Source: an uncultured Opitutia bacterium
Lineage (GTDB): Bacteria > Verrucomicrobiota > Verrucomicrobiia > Opitutales > Opitutaceae
DNA length: 56,976 nucleotides
Reading direction: 5' to 3'
Assembly: GCA_903896015.1 (NCBI GenBank)
Contig: CAITWF010000080.1
Coordinates: 1-56,976 of the forward strand
Shown here piece by piece: positions 25,607-34,931 of this stretch; position 1 is the first letter of the stretch, and each line of letters opens with the position of its first letter. Made by a program: the position numbers and the translations under genes. The notes under the pieces were generated by a model, which did not search any database, was not told the origin of the DNA, and was given only the letters and a program-made list of their open reading frames with translations.

Positions 25607-28309
25607 TCAGTCGAGCGTGTAGGGCTCCTGCCCGTCCTCCGACTCGGTCGTCGTCGTCAACGCAACGAGGCTGCGCAGGCTCGTGAAGTGCTGGCTCAGA
25701 TCGAAGTCGCCGCCGAGCCCGCCGATCAGTTTGTCAAAGAGGTCTTTCTTTGAGGCCTTGAGCGCTTGGATGCGTTCCTCGATCGTACCGGCGGTGACCA
25801 TGCGGTAGACGAACACCGTGCTCTTCTGGCCGATGCGGTGCACGCGATCGACGGCCTGCGCCTCGACGGCAGGGTTCCACCATGGGTCGAGGAGGAAAAC
25901 GTAATCGGCCGCGTGCAGCGTGATGCCGGTGCCGGCGGCTTTGAGCGAGACGAGCATCACGGCCGCGCCGGTCGCGGTCTGGAAACCCTGCACGGGCTTC
26001 TGCCGATCGAGCGTCATGCCGGTGAGTTCGAAGCGCGGGAGCTCGGGAAACTTTTCCGTCAGCGCCGTGCGCACGCGATCGAGCAGCATCACGAATTGCG
26101 AGAAGATGACGACCTTGTGGCCGCTGCTGATGATCTCGGTGAGCTTTTCGACGAGCAGGTTGATCTTCCCCGAGTCGGACAGCGGAGACTTGAGCCACGG
26201 CAGCATGTCCGGATCGCAGCAGGTCTGGCGGAGGCGCGTTAGCAACGCGAGAAACCCGAAACTCTTTTCGCGCATCGCCGCGCCGACGTCGTCGCCCAGC
26301 CGATCGAGGCCCTCGCTGCAGATACGCGCGTATTCCGCGCGCTGCACGTCGGTGAGCGGGCAGATGAGATCCATTTCAACTTTTTGCGGAAGCTCGGTCG
26401 CGACTTCGTTCTTCGTGCGACGGAGAATGAACGGCGCGAGCTGCGCTCGGAGCCGCGTGAGCGTGCCCTCGCGATCGGCGACCAGCCCGGACTCGAACGC
26501 CGCGCGCGAACCGAGGAGACCCGGCAGCAGGAAGCGAAAGATGCTCCAGAGATCGAGCTGGCGGTTTTCGAGCGGCGTGCCGGTCAGCACCACGCGATGC
26601 TGCGCGCGGACCGCGAAGCACGTCTGGGTGATCTTCGCGTCGGGATTCTTGATAAACTGGCCCTCATCGAGCACGGCGTAACCGAACTCCACGTTACCGA
26701 GCAGCGCCCGGTGCTTGCGGAGCTGCGTGTAGCTCGCGAGCCAGATGACGGCATCGGTCCGGTGCGTGAAGTCGTGCCCGGTCTTGAGCACATCAACGAG
26801 CAGCGACGGAAAAAATTTCGCGATTTCCTCACGCCACACGGGCACGACGCTCGCCGGGCATACAATCAGGGTCGGCTTTTCGGTGACGCGACGCGCGGCC
26901 AGCAGCGCGAGGACCTGCATGGTTTTCCCGAGGCCCATTTCATCGGCGAGCAGTCCGTGGCAACCGACGTCGCCGAGGTGGTGCATCCACTCGACGCCGC
27001 GGCGCTGGTAGGGCCGCAGCAACTCTGGCAATGCCGGCGGCGCGGGCGGCGGCGCCAGCACCGACTGCCGCCACGCCTCGATCTCAGGCGAGAGCGTGAG
27101 CTTCAGGCGCGCATCGCTGAAGAGCGAAAAAATCAGATACGGCGAGAGCGAGGTCGCTTCGGCGCCTTGGGTTTCCTCGACGTTCTTCTGCCAGGCGTTG
27201 AACGAATCCCACTTTTCCGCGGGTAGCGTGACGATGCCGATGCTCGGCAGGATCACCGGCTGGCCGCCGCGTTTGAGCAGCGACTTCACTTCACCGTCAG
27301 TGAGCATGCGCTCGCCCGCGCGGAATATCCACCGGAGGTTCAGCGCGGTGCCGTCGGTGCCGCCACGGCCGTTCGCGGCTGGGCCGCGCTCCGCGACCGC
27401 CTCGATCTCGATCGCGCGCGTGCCCTTCAGGAGGTTGTCGGCTTTGTCATCGAGTTCGACGGCGAAGAGGCGCTTCCACGCGGGCAGCACCATTTTTAAA
27501 AATTTGGGGATTTCGACGAGCGACTCCATCAGGTAGACGCCCGTTTCCTGATCGTAGTGGAAGTGCGCCTTGCGCGCGTAGGCGGCGAGGCCGATCAGTT
27601 TGGCGCGCTCGGCGGAGGAGACGTGGCCGTTACCATCGGCATGCGCGTCGGGCCCGAGCGCGGGGATGCGGCTCTTCTTGTTGACTGAAAGCCACTCGGC
27701 CTGAAACGAGAGGCCGATGGTGCGCGTTTTAAACACGAGCACGAGCGTGCGCGACGGGCCGACGCGCGCGGCCGGTGCGGCGCCATGGCCGTTGCCCGCG
27801 CCGTGCGCCAACCCGGAACCGTTGCGGGCGAACGTTGAAACCAAGCCCGGCATTTTCGGCGTCGCCGGGCTGTGGCCGTTGCCCTGACTCGACGCTGAAC
27901 CATGGCCGTTGCCCCGCGCGACGTCATGATCCGCACCGGATGCGTCGGCGGTGAGCGGCCGGTCGCCGGGCAACGGAGAAATTTCGTCGGCCACCAGCTC
28001 CTCGATTTCGTGGAGGCCGGCGACGGCCAGCGCGCGCGCGATCTCGAGATCGGTCGAAGAGGAGCGCACGGAGAGTCCCTCGGAGGTCCATTCGATCACC
28101 GCATACTCGTCTTTTTTTTCGATGCGGCGATGCACGATCGCATCGCGATCGGTCAGCTCGAGTTCGCGCACCTGGCCGTCGCGATAGATTTGGCGGCCCT
28201 GCTCCAACTGCGTGTCCGTGAACGACGACGCCCAGTCGGTTTCAAGCTTGCTGAACCAAAATTCGAGGGAATTTGGAGTGTAGACGCGCTTGGGGCCGTG
28301 GGACTGCAT
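25607..28309 (-). CDS. SNF2-family DEAD/DEAH helicase with NGH-rich linker
   Basis: This 900-residue protein has an N-terminal bacterial SNF2-associated region (about 1-420) and a C-terminal SWI2/SNF2 ATPase: Walker A DEMGLGKT (456-463), DEGQ (about 548-551), LTGTPLENR and the motif V-VI region LVSLKAAGTGITLHAADYVFLLDPWWNPAVEAQAVDRVHRIGQ. It would translocate on double-stranded DNA or remodel protein-DNA complexes. An Asn-Gly-His repeat (GNGHG and similar) occurs about four times between residues 130 and 230 in a flexible segment. The ATG before QSHGPKR is chosen; waaA is upstream on the same strand, 100 nt away. Confidence 0.92.
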   Translation of the reverse strand: MQSHGPKRVYTPNSLEFWFSKLETDWASSFTDTQLEQGRQIYRDGQVRELELTDRDAIVHRRIEKKDEYAVIEWTSEGLSVRSSSTDLEIARALAVAGLHEIEELVADEISPLPGDRPLTADASGADHDVARGNGHGSASSQGNGHSPATPKMPGLVSTFARNGSGLAHGAGNGHGAAPAARVGPSRTLVLVFKTRTIGLSFQAEWLSVNKKSRIPALGPDAHADGNGHVSSAERAKLIGLAAYARKAHFHYDQETGVYLMESLVEIPKFLKMVLPAWKRLFAVELDDKADNLLKGTRAIEIEAVAERGPAANGRGGTDGTALNLRWIFRAGERMLTDGEVKSLLKRGGQPVILPSIGIVTLPAEKWDSFNAWQKNVEETQGAEATSLSPYLIFSLFSDARLKLTLSPEIEAWRQSVLAPPPAPPALPELLRPYQRRGVEWMHHLGDVGCHGLLADEMGLGKTMQVLALLAARRVTEKPTLIVCPASVVPVWREEIAKFFPSLLVDVLKTGHDFTHRTDAVIWLASYTQLRKHRALLGNVEFGYAVLDEGQFIKNPDAKITQTCFAVRAQHRVVLTGTPLENRQLDLWSIFRFLLPGLLGSRAAFESGLVADREGTLTRLRAQLAPFILRRTKNEVATELPQKVEMDLICPLTDVQRAEYARICSEGLDRLGDDVGAAMREKSFGFLALLTRLRQTCCDPDMLPWLKSPLSDSGKINLLVEKLTEIISSGHKVVIFSQFVMLLDRVRTALTEKFPELPRFELTGMTLDRQKPVQGFQTATGAAVMLVSLKAAGTGITLHAADYVFLLDPWWNPAVEAQAVDRVHRIGQKSTVFVYRMVTAGTIEERIQALKASKKDLFDKLIGGLGGDFDLSQHFTSLRSLVALTTTTESEDGQEPYTLD

Positions 28310-28408
28310 TCGCCTAAAAAAAGCGACCGTAGAAACCGCCCGGCGTGGTGCAATCCCGAAGTTACGCCATTTTTCCGCGGGAAACCCGCGCCGCACCCGT
28401 CGCGCAAC

Positions 28409-29692
28409 TCAGTCCCGCCGCCGCAATTCCGCGCGAATCACATCGAGCGTGCGTGCGACCGCACCGGCGTTGTCGCGATGCCACTGCGCCGCCGCCGCCG
28501 CGAGTGCTTCGCGGCGCGCCGCATCGCGCATCAAACCCTGCACCTCATCCGCCAGTTCGTTTGCACCGGCCACCTGACGCGCCGCGCCGCGCGCGACGAG
28601 ATCGCGCGCGATCATTTGAAAGTTGCCCATGCCCGGCCCGAACACGATCGGCTTTTCGAGCGCGGCGGCCTCGACCGGCGTCTGGCCCTCGGTGTGCGGC
28701 GGCAGGCTCTTGCCCACAAAGACCAAATCCGCGAGCTGCGCGAGCTTGCGGAGTTCGCCGGTCGTATCGCCCACCACGACGTCGACTTCGCCGGCCGCGA
28801 GCCCGCGCGAACGGAAGTGATATTTCAGGCCGGCCTTTTGCAGCAGCCGCTCGATCTCCACGCGGCGCTCGGCATGACGCGGCACCACGAGGAGCGAGCA
28901 CCGCACCCCGCGCTCACGCGTGAGCCTGAGTGCGGCGAGCAGGGCCTCGCATTCCCCCGGCCACGTTGACGAGCCGAGCAACACGAGGCCGGCGGGGAGG
29001 CCAAGCTCACGGCGGAGTTGCGCGCGCTCTGCCTCCCCGAGCAGCGGGATGTTCACGTCGAGCTTGATGTTGCCCGTCGTGAAGATTTTTTCCGCCGGCA
29101 CGCCGAGTTCGCGAAAGCGCTCCTCGTCGTGTGCCGAGCACGGCAGCAGCCGCGTGATGCCGTCGAGCATCAGGTGCGCAAACGCCGAAAACGTTTTCAT
29201 CCGCCCGAAACTCCGATCGGACAGCCGCGCATTGATCGCGATCACGGGCACGCCACGGTTCTTCGCCTGCCGCATGTGTTCCGGCCACCGCTCTCCCTCG
29301 GTCAACACGACGAGATCGGGATTAATTGCGCTCCACGCCCTCGCCGAAAACCACCACCAGTCGATTGGAAAATAGCCGATGCCAAGCGTCAGTCCGAGGT
29401 AGCGATCGTTGCCGATGCGAAAGCCGGTGCTCGTCGTCGTCGTGAGATAAACCTCGTGTCCGTCGCGGCGCAGCGCCTCGAGAATCGGTGCGATCGCAAG
29501 CATCTCGCCGACACTCACCGCCTGCAGCCAGATGCGGCGGGAGCCCGTGTGCTTGGACGGCAGCGTCGGGTGCCCGCCAAACCGCTGCCGGAAACCACCG
29601 CGATAGCCGCCACGCCGCCACATCCGCCGGAGATAAACCGGCGACGCCACGAGCAGTGCGGGAAGAAAAAGAAGTCGGTAGAGCCAAAGCAT
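28409..29692 (-). CDS. waaA: 3-deoxy-D-manno-octulosonic acid (Kdo) transferase
   Basis: This 427-residue protein has an N-terminal membrane anchor (about 5-20) and two GT-B domains. VSVGEMLAIAPIL (with the expected catalytic Glu) and LPPHTEGQTPVEAAALEKPIVFGPGMGNFQ mark the acceptor and nucleotide-sugar sides. It transfers Kdo to lipid A at the inner membrane, so the cell makes lipopolysaccharide and has an outer membrane. The start at 29692 is supported by a weak AAGGG upstream. A longer in-frame extension crosses the divergent M16 gene start and is rejected. Confidence 0.93.
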   Translation of the reverse strand: MLWLYRLLFLPALLVASPVYLRRMWRRGGYRGGFRQRFGGHPTLPSKHTGSRRIWLQAVSVGEMLAIAPILEALRRDGHEVYLTTTTSTGFRIGNDRYLGLTLGIGYFPIDWWWFSARAWSAINPDLVVLTEGERWPEHMRQAKNRGVPVIAINARLSDRSFGRMKTFSAFAHLMLDGITRLLPCSAHDEERFRELGVPAEKIFTTGNIKLDVNIPLLGEAERAQLRRELGLPAGLVLLGSSTWPGECEALLAALRLTRERGVRCSLLVVPRHAERRVEIERLLQKAGLKYHFRSRGLAAGEVDVVVGDTTGELRKLAQLADLVFVGKSLPPHTEGQTPVEAAALEKPIVFGPGMGNFQMIARDLVARGAARQVAGANELADEVQGLMRDAARREALAAAAAQWHRDNAGAVARTLDVIRAELRRRD

Positions 29693-29794
29693 GCGGCAAC
29701 CCTTAGCAACGGGCCGGCAATGCACCACGACCGCCACGCGTTTCCCAGCCTTTTGTGCTTTTGCCCGGAACACGTTCATCGCAGTCTCCCAGCC

Positions 29795-32629
29795 ATGTTG
29801 CACCTCCGCCGATCGCGCCCCGCCCTGCTCGCCGTTTTCGTGATCGTGCTCGCTGCCGCCCGCGCCGCGCTCCCGTTTCCCCAGGAGGGCAGCGATCTGA
29901 AACCCGATCCGGCGGTGCATTTCGGCGTGCTGCCCAACGGACTCCGCTACGTCATTCGCCCCAACGCCGAGCCGAAAAACCGCGCCTCGCTCCGCCTGCT
30001 CGTCGAGGCGGGCGCGTTCGACGAACGCGACGATCAGGATGGTCTGGCCCACTTCCTTGAGCACATGGCCTTCAAGGGCAGCACCCACTACGCGCCCGGC
30101 ACGCTCATCAAATTTTTCCAACGCATGGGCATGAACTTCGGCGGCGACACCAACGCCAACACCACGGTTGATCGCACGCTCTACCAAATCGAGCTGCCCG
30201 ACACGAACGAAGCGACGCTCGCCGAGGGACTGCGCGTATTTTCCGATTTTGCCGGCGGTCTCCTACTGAAACCCGAGGAGATCGACTCGGAGCGCGGCGT
30301 CATCCTCAGTGAGAAACGCACGGCCGATTCCGTCGGCTATCGCATCGGCCACGCCACGCGCGATTTTCTCTTCGCCGGCACGCTCCTCGAAAAGCGCGAT
30401 GTGCTCGGCAAGACCGACGTGCTCGAAGAGGCCCAGCGCGATCGCTTCCTCGACCTCTACAACACCTGGTATCGCCCCGAGGCAATGGCCGTAATCATCG
30501 TCGGCGACATCGATCCCGCCGGCGTGGAAAAACAAATCGTCGCCGCCTTCGCGCCGCTCGCCCCGCGCGCCGCCGCTCGCCCAGCGCCGGATCTCGGCGC
30601 CATCCCGGCCGCCCAAGGCGTGCGTGAATTCTATTACCACGAGGACGAAGCGCCGTCCACCACCGTGATGATCGCCACCGTCGTTTCGCACTCGCGCGAA
30701 CCCGACACCAAGGCCCGCCAGCTCCGCACCCTTTCGCGCGAGCTCGCCGCCGCGATGATCAACCGCCGGCTCTCTGTCCTCGCGAAAAAGGAAAACGCGC
30801 CCTTCCTCGGCGGCGGCACCGGCACGAGCGATGCCTATAATCTCCTCCGCGAGACCAGCATCGGCCTCTCCTGCAAGGCCGACCAGTGGGCCGCCGCGCT
30901 TGGGGTCGCCGATCAGGAATTGCGCCGCGCCCTCGAGCACGGCTTTCAAAGCGCCGAGTTGAGGGAAGTCGTCGCCCGCCAGATCAATTCCCTCGAGCAG
31001 GCCGTGAAGACCGCGCCCACGCGCCACTCCAATTCCATCGCCGAGGAAATCGCCCAGAGCCTCCTCGACCGCGAGGTCTACACGAGCGCCGAAGACGATC
31101 TCGCGCTGCTCAAGCCCGCGCTCGAAAAACTCACGCCCGCCGACTGCCTTGCCGCGCTGCGCGAGGTGTGGAGCGCGCCGCACCGCACCGTGCTCGTGAC
31201 CGGCAACGCAAAGATCGACGGCGACACCAAGTCAGCGATCGCCGCTGTGTACGAAAAGGCGCATGCCGCGCCCGTGGAGCCCCCCCCGGCCGAGGCCGAG
31301 TTGAAGTGGGCCTACACCGATTTCGGCGCGCCTGGAAAAATCGCGAAGCGCGAGCACGTCGCCGACCTCGACGTCACGTTGATCGCCTTTGAAAATGGTG
31401 TGCGGCTCAACCTCAAAAAGACCGACTTCGAGGCCAATCGCGTCCGCGTCAATGTGCGCGTCGGCACCGGCGAACTCACCGAGCCGAAATCGCAGCCTGG
31501 CCTCGCCGCCTACGCCGGAATGACGTTTTCCGCCGGCGGCTTAGGCAAGCACAGCGCCGACGATCTGCGCCGCATCCTTGCGGGCCGCACGGTCGGCGCC
31601 GGGCTCGGCGTCGGCGCCGACGCGCTGTCATCTGGCGGCACGACCAATCGCGAAGATCTGCTACTCGAACTCCAGCTCATCGCCGCACATCTGGTCGATC
31701 CCGGCTACCGCGCCGAGGCCGCGCGCCAGGCACAAAAGAGTCTCGAGCAAACCTACCTGAACTTCGAGCACACCGCCAATGGCCCGTTCAACCTCGAGGT
31801 CGCGCGCCTGCTCGCGAGCGGCGATCACCGCTTCGGCCTTCCGCCAAAAGCCGAGATGCTCCAGCGCAGCACCGACGAAGTGAAGGCGTGGCTTGCTCCG
31901 CAATTCGCCCGTGGCGCGATCGAAATTGCGATCGTCGGCGACATCGATCCTGAAGCCACGATAACGGCGGTCGCGCAGACGTTCGGCGCGCTGCCGCCGC
32001 GCGATCCGAAGCCCGCGCTCGAAGAACTGCGCAAGGTTTCCTTCCCCGCCACACCGTTCGCGAAGGAATATGCGATCCCGACCGAAATTCCGAAAGCGCA
32101 AGTCCGCGTCTACTGGCCAACCACCGACGACCGCGATATTAAGCGCACGCGCCGCCTTTCCCTGCTCGCCAGCGTCCTCTCGGATCGCCTCCGCATCAAA
32201 GTGCGCGACGAACTCGGCGACGCCTACAGCCCCGGTGCCGGCAGCAGCCCGAGCGACACCTACCGCGACTACGGCTTCATCTCCGCGGGCACGACGGTCG
32301 AGCCCGCGAAAGCCAAATTTATCACCGACGTGATCGTCACCCTCGCCGACGAACTGGCGAAGAACGGCATCACCGAGGACGAACTCGAGCGCGCGAAAAA
32401 ACCCGTGCTGACCTCGCTGCGCGAATCCGTGCGCACCAATCAATACTGGCTGGGCAGCGTGCTCGCGAAAGCGCAGGAGCGCCCCGAAGCGCTCGACTGG
32501 TCCCGCACCCGCACCGCCGACATCGAATCGATCACGAAGGCAGATCTCGATGCCCTCGCGAAACAATACCTCGGCGCCGCCCGCGCCTCGCGCGTGGCGG
32601 TGGTGCCGGCTACTGCCACCGCCAAATAA
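29795..32629 (+). CDS. Secreted M16-family zinc metalloprotease (pitrilysin type)
   Basis: This 944-residue protein has a signal peptide (about 8-24, AALPFP following). The first M16 domain has the inverted zinc motif HFLEH (His86, Glu89, His90) with third ligand Glu166 in SERGVILSEKR. A second M16 domain, without HxxEH, lies in the C-terminal half with GDAYSPGAGSSPSD and related text. One active plus one inactive half is typical of M16B or pitrilysin peptidases, which degrade short peptides. It is likely periplasmic. A small membrane protein gene follows after 11 nt. Confidence 0.94.
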   Translation: MLHLRRSRPALLAVFVIVLAAARAALPFPQEGSDLKPDPAVHFGVLPNGLRYVIRPNAEPKNRASLRLLVEAGAFDERDDQDGLAHFLEHMAFKGSTHYAPGTLIKFFQRMGMNFGGDTNANTTVDRTLYQIELPDTNEATLAEGLRVFSDFAGGLLLKPEEIDSERGVILSEKRTADSVGYRIGHATRDFLFAGTLLEKRDVLGKTDVLEEAQRDRFLDLYNTWYRPEAMAVIIVGDIDPAGVEKQIVAAFAPLAPRAAARPAPDLGAIPAAQGVREFYYHEDEAPSTTVMIATVVSHSREPDTKARQLRTLSRELAAAMINRRLSVLAKKENAPFLGGGTGTSDAYNLLRETSIGLSCKADQWAAALGVADQELRRALEHGFQSAELREVVARQINSLEQAVKTAPTRHSNSIAEEIAQSLLDREVYTSAEDDLALLKPALEKLTPADCLAALREVWSAPHRTVLVTGNAKIDGDTKSAIAAVYEKAHAAPVEPPPAEAELKWAYTDFGAPGKIAKREHVADLDVTLIAFENGVRLNLKKTDFEANRVRVNVRVGTGELTEPKSQPGLAAYAGMTFSAGGLGKHSADDLRRILAGRTVGAGLGVGADALSSGGTTNREDLLLELQLIAAHLVDPGYRAEAARQAQKSLEQTYLNFEHTANGPFNLEVARLLASGDHRFGLPPKAEMLQRSTDEVKAWLAPQFARGAIEIAIVGDIDPEATITAVAQTFGALPPRDPKPALEELRKVSFPATPFAKEYAIPTEIPKAQVRVYWPTTDDRDIKRTRRLSLLASVLSDRLRIKVRDELGDAYSPGAGSSPSDTYRDYGFISAGTTVEPAKAKFITDVIVTLADELAKNGITEDELERAKKPVLTSLRESVRTNQYWLGSVLAKAQERPEALDWSRTRTADIESITKADLDALAKQYLGAARASRVAVVPATATAK

Positions 32630-32640
32630 CTGACGATCTC

Positions 32641-33189
32641 GTGCCCACGCTCGAAGAACAGCGCACCGAGTTCATTCGTCAAAGCGGACGCTTTCTCGCC
32701 TTTCCGATCGCCGGCGCCGTCGTTTGGTTCGCGATCGGAATTGCGAGCTTGGTGCTTCCGCCGAAGGGCGCGCTCTATGCCCTCCTGCTGGGCAGCGGAG
32801 CGATCTTTCCCCTGGCGCTTAGGATCGCATCGCTCACCGGTCAGCAGGTTTTTCAGAAGGGAAATCAGTTCGCCACCCTGATGGGCTCCTCAGTGCTAAT
32901 GGTAAACCTCCTGTGGGCGCTCCATTTTCTGCTTTTGGCCCGCCTGCCGGCACTCGCTCCCGTTTCAATCGCGATCGCCCTCGGGATTCATTGGATTGTG
33001 TTCGGCTGGATCATCCAATCGTCGCTCGGACTGGTTCACGCGATCAGCCGGACAGTGCTCTGCACCGCCGCCTACGCGGTCTTCAAGGAGCAGGCGATCT
33101 TTGCGGTCTCGATGTCCGTGGTGCTGTGCTACGCGCTCACGATCGGCCAGTTGCTCGCCCATTTTCGACGCCTTGCTCGCGCTGGTTAA
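32641..33189 (+). CDS. Small multi-span membrane protein, unknown
   Basis: This 182-residue protein starts at GTG (MPTLEEQRTEFIRQSGR) and has about six hydrophobic segments, including AFPIAGAVVWFAIGIASLVL and SVLMVNLLWALHFLLLARL. It resembles DUF7010-type membrane proteins in length and layout, but this is only a guess. The gene lies 11 nt after the M16 peptidase and is probably cotranscribed with it. It converges with the exosortase gene 19 nt away. Confidence 0.65.
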   Translation: MPTLEEQRTEFIRQSGRFLAFPIAGAVVWFAIGIASLVLPPKGALYALLLGSGAIFPLALRIASLTGQQVFQKGNQFATLMGSSVLMVNLLWALHFLLLARLPALAPVSIAIALGIHWIVFGWIIQSSLGLVHAISRTVLCTAAYAVFKEQAIFAVSMSVVLCYALTIGQLLAHFRRLARAG

Positions 33190-33208
33190 GTAGCCGGCTG
33201 GCCAATTT

Positions 33209-34225
33209 TCAGGGTCGGGGACGCGCGTCCGCCGGCGAGTCGCCCACCGCTAATCTCAAATTAAAGATCGGCAGCAGGCACAGCAGGCCCACAACGGTTA
33301 GGCCGAGCACGGCGTAGCCGGCGGCGTCGTGCACGGTTCCCTCGATCGCCGCTGGGCCGTAGCGGTAGGCCCAGCCGGTGAGAAACAGGCTGCGGGCCAG
33401 ATTCGTCAGCAGTGCGAGCCCGAGCGCAGCGAACACCAGGGCGATTTTTTTCCAGAGTTTTTCGAGAAAAACCGCGGCCAGAAACGAGCCCGCAAACAGG
33501 CAGCCCGTGAGCGACCGGATGCCCGAGCACGCATCCTCGACGCCCACGTGGCCCGTCGGCAGCGCGAGCACGTTGCCCTGCTGCTCGAGCGGCAGGCCGA
33601 GCAGATCGAACACAAACGCCACCGTCGTCACGATGTAGCGCAGCAGCGCGAGGTTGAGCTGCGTTTCGATCGCGGAGACCATCGGGGCGGACACGAGCCA
33701 CACCAGCACTGGAAACAGAAACAGCGCGGTCAGCCGCACGCGTTCATCGGCGAACATGCCGACCGGCGAAGGCCCGGCCTTGCCCGACGCAGCCTGGGCG
33801 GCGTCGGGCGCATTCACGAACAGCAGCGGCAGCAAAATCGCGCACGCACCCAGCGTGATCGCCAGCGTGCCGGGTTGCGAGGTGCCCGCGCCCGCGCGAT
33901 AAAACGATCCGAGCAGGAACATCAGCGCGCCGCACAGCAGCGCCGCGCCCGCGAGAATCCGCAGCAGCCATTTTTGCCAACCCGTCGCACGCGGGCTGCC
34001 GTCGGCGGCACACGCCGCCAGAGCCGCGGTAATTTTCGGCCAGCGATCGTGCACGACAAACGCGACGAAGAGCGGCACGAGCCAGCCGAAGCTGTAGTCC
34101 TCCTTCACGCGCCACCAGTGCGACTGATCCCAGGCGACGAACGCAAGAAAGCCGGCCGCGAGCAGGAGCGCCCAGCGGAAGGTCGCAGGCACACCAGCGG
34201 AAAAGGTTTTCCAGGCGGAAATCAT
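33209..34225 (-). CDS. Exosortase/archaeosortase family transpeptidase
   Basis: This 338-residue inner-membrane protein has about eight membrane spans. The three invariant active-site residues of exosortases are visible: Cys233 in EDACSGIRSL, Arg278 in TNLARSLF and His299 in GTVHDAAGY. These proteases cleave a C-terminal PEP-CTERM-type sorting signal and are thought to transfer the protein to the surface. No protein with a PEP-CTERM tail is in the window, so its substrates lie elsewhere. GAGGG, a fair Shine-Dalgarno candidate, lies just before its ATG, unusual in this region. Confidence 0.92.
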   Translation of the reverse strand: MISAWKTFSAGVPATFRWALLLAAGFLAFVAWDQSHWWRVKEDYSFGWLVPLFVAFVVHDRWPKITAALAACAADGSPRATGWQKWLLRILAGAALLCGALMFLLGSFYRAGAGTSQPGTLAITLGACAILLPLLFVNAPDAAQAASGKAGPSPVGMFADERVRLTALFLFPVLVWLVSAPMVSAIETQLNLALLRYIVTTVAFVFDLLGLPLEQQGNVLALPTGHVGVEDACSGIRSLTGCLFAGSFLAAVFLEKLWKKIALVFAALGLALLTNLARSLFLTGWAYRYGPAAIEGTVHDAAGYAVLGLTVVGLLCLLPIFNLRLAVGDSPADARPRP

Positions 34226-34305
34226 CGTCCCTCAGCGAAGGAATCGGCAGCGGCAAACGCGAGCCCGTTTGAAGGCAGGGCGCGCTAGCCATCCTCCGCC
34301 GGACA

Positions 34306-34401
34306 CCGCGGATTATCGACCGCGGATTTCACGGATGAAGCGGATGAAAGCGCCCGCTAGCGAAACTCCATCCGTGCGTTCCGCGTGGTCCGCGATCAAA
34401 G
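34306..34401. repeat. Short 9-bp-periodic element at the end of the 34313 gene
   Basis: Two segments show TCCGCG/CGCGGA-type words at about 9-bp steps: GCGGATTTC, ACGGATGAA, GCGGATGAA at 34322-34348, and TCCGTGCGT, TCCGCGTGG, TCCGCGATC at 34370-34396. The stop codon and last residues of the overlapping gene fall inside it. It looks like a dispersed element that became part of the coding end. Confidence 0.5.
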
Positions 34402-34864
34402 AAAATTTGCCGCGCGCCGAGGGCGGTTGAAATCCGCGCCACTTCTTTTCCACGAGCCGCGCGCCCACGAGTTCGCGGAGCGCCGGCTCGAGCGTCGGGG
34501 CGCTGGCCGCGAAACGCTGCGTGAGTTCCGCCCACGGCACGGCGCCGTCGGGAATGAGGATCGGGGTGAGGTTGCCGAACGGGCCCGTCGAACCGGTGTC
34601 GACGGCATTGTGCGCGAAGCCGGCACGAAGACGCCACGTGAGCGCGTGCTCGCCGCCGCCGAAGCTGTAGCACAGTTGAAAGCCTTCGACCTCGCCCGCG
34701 CCGTCATACCATACGATCAATTCGAGCGGGAGCATATCGTCGTCGAACCAGCGGCGGCGACCCGCGACCGGCTCCTGACGGACTTGGCGCATTTCCTTGA
34801 ACACGCGCGCGAGCATAGTGCGGCTCGCGGCGATGTCAAAATCGCACGTCGTCGCCGAGCGCAC
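34313..34864 (-). CDS. Unknown cytoplasmic protein
   Basis: This 183-residue protein has no signal peptide or membrane segment. I recognise no family. The middle is a plausible compact domain (PLELIVWYDGAGEVEGFQLCYSFGGGEHALTWRL, GSTGPFGNLTPILIPDG). The last 25 or so residues (IADHAERTDG ... FIRFIREIRGR) are encoded by a short 9-bp-periodic repeat and may not be part of the original fold. A start 16 codons later (MLARVFKEMRQ) is also possible. It follows fabF on the same strand, with a double hairpin between them. Confidence 0.6.
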   Translation of the reverse strand: MRSATTCDFDIAASRTMLARVFKEMRQVRQEPVAGRRRWFDDDMLPLELIVWYDGAGEVEGFQLCYSFGGGEHALTWRLRAGFAHNAVDTGSTGPFGNLTPILIPDGAVPWAELTQRFAASAPTLEPALRELVGARLVEKKWRGFQPPSARGKFSLIADHAERTDGVSLAGAFIRFIREIRGR

Positions 34865-34881
34865 CGGAAAAATTCTGCGGC

Positions 34882-34922
34882 GGCGTCGCTCGGCGACGCC
34901 CGCGAGCGCGGACGAGCCGCGC
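34882..34922. repeat. Twin GC-rich hairpins between fabF and the 34313 gene
   Basis: Two perfect short stem-loops stand side by side: GGCGTCG/CGACGCC (7 bp, 5-nt loop) at 34882-34900 and GCGCGG/CCGCGC (6 bp, 5-nt loop) at 34906-34922. The arrangement resembles a REP/BIME-type element or a terminator without a T-run. It starts 10 nt beyond the fabF stop. Confidence 0.6.
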
Positions 34923-34931
34923 CCCTACGGC

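Noticed and set aside
29018-29794. Upstream extension of the M16 gene frame
   Set aside because: It crosses waaA on the other strand and reads as shadow sequence; the signal peptide starts at 29795.
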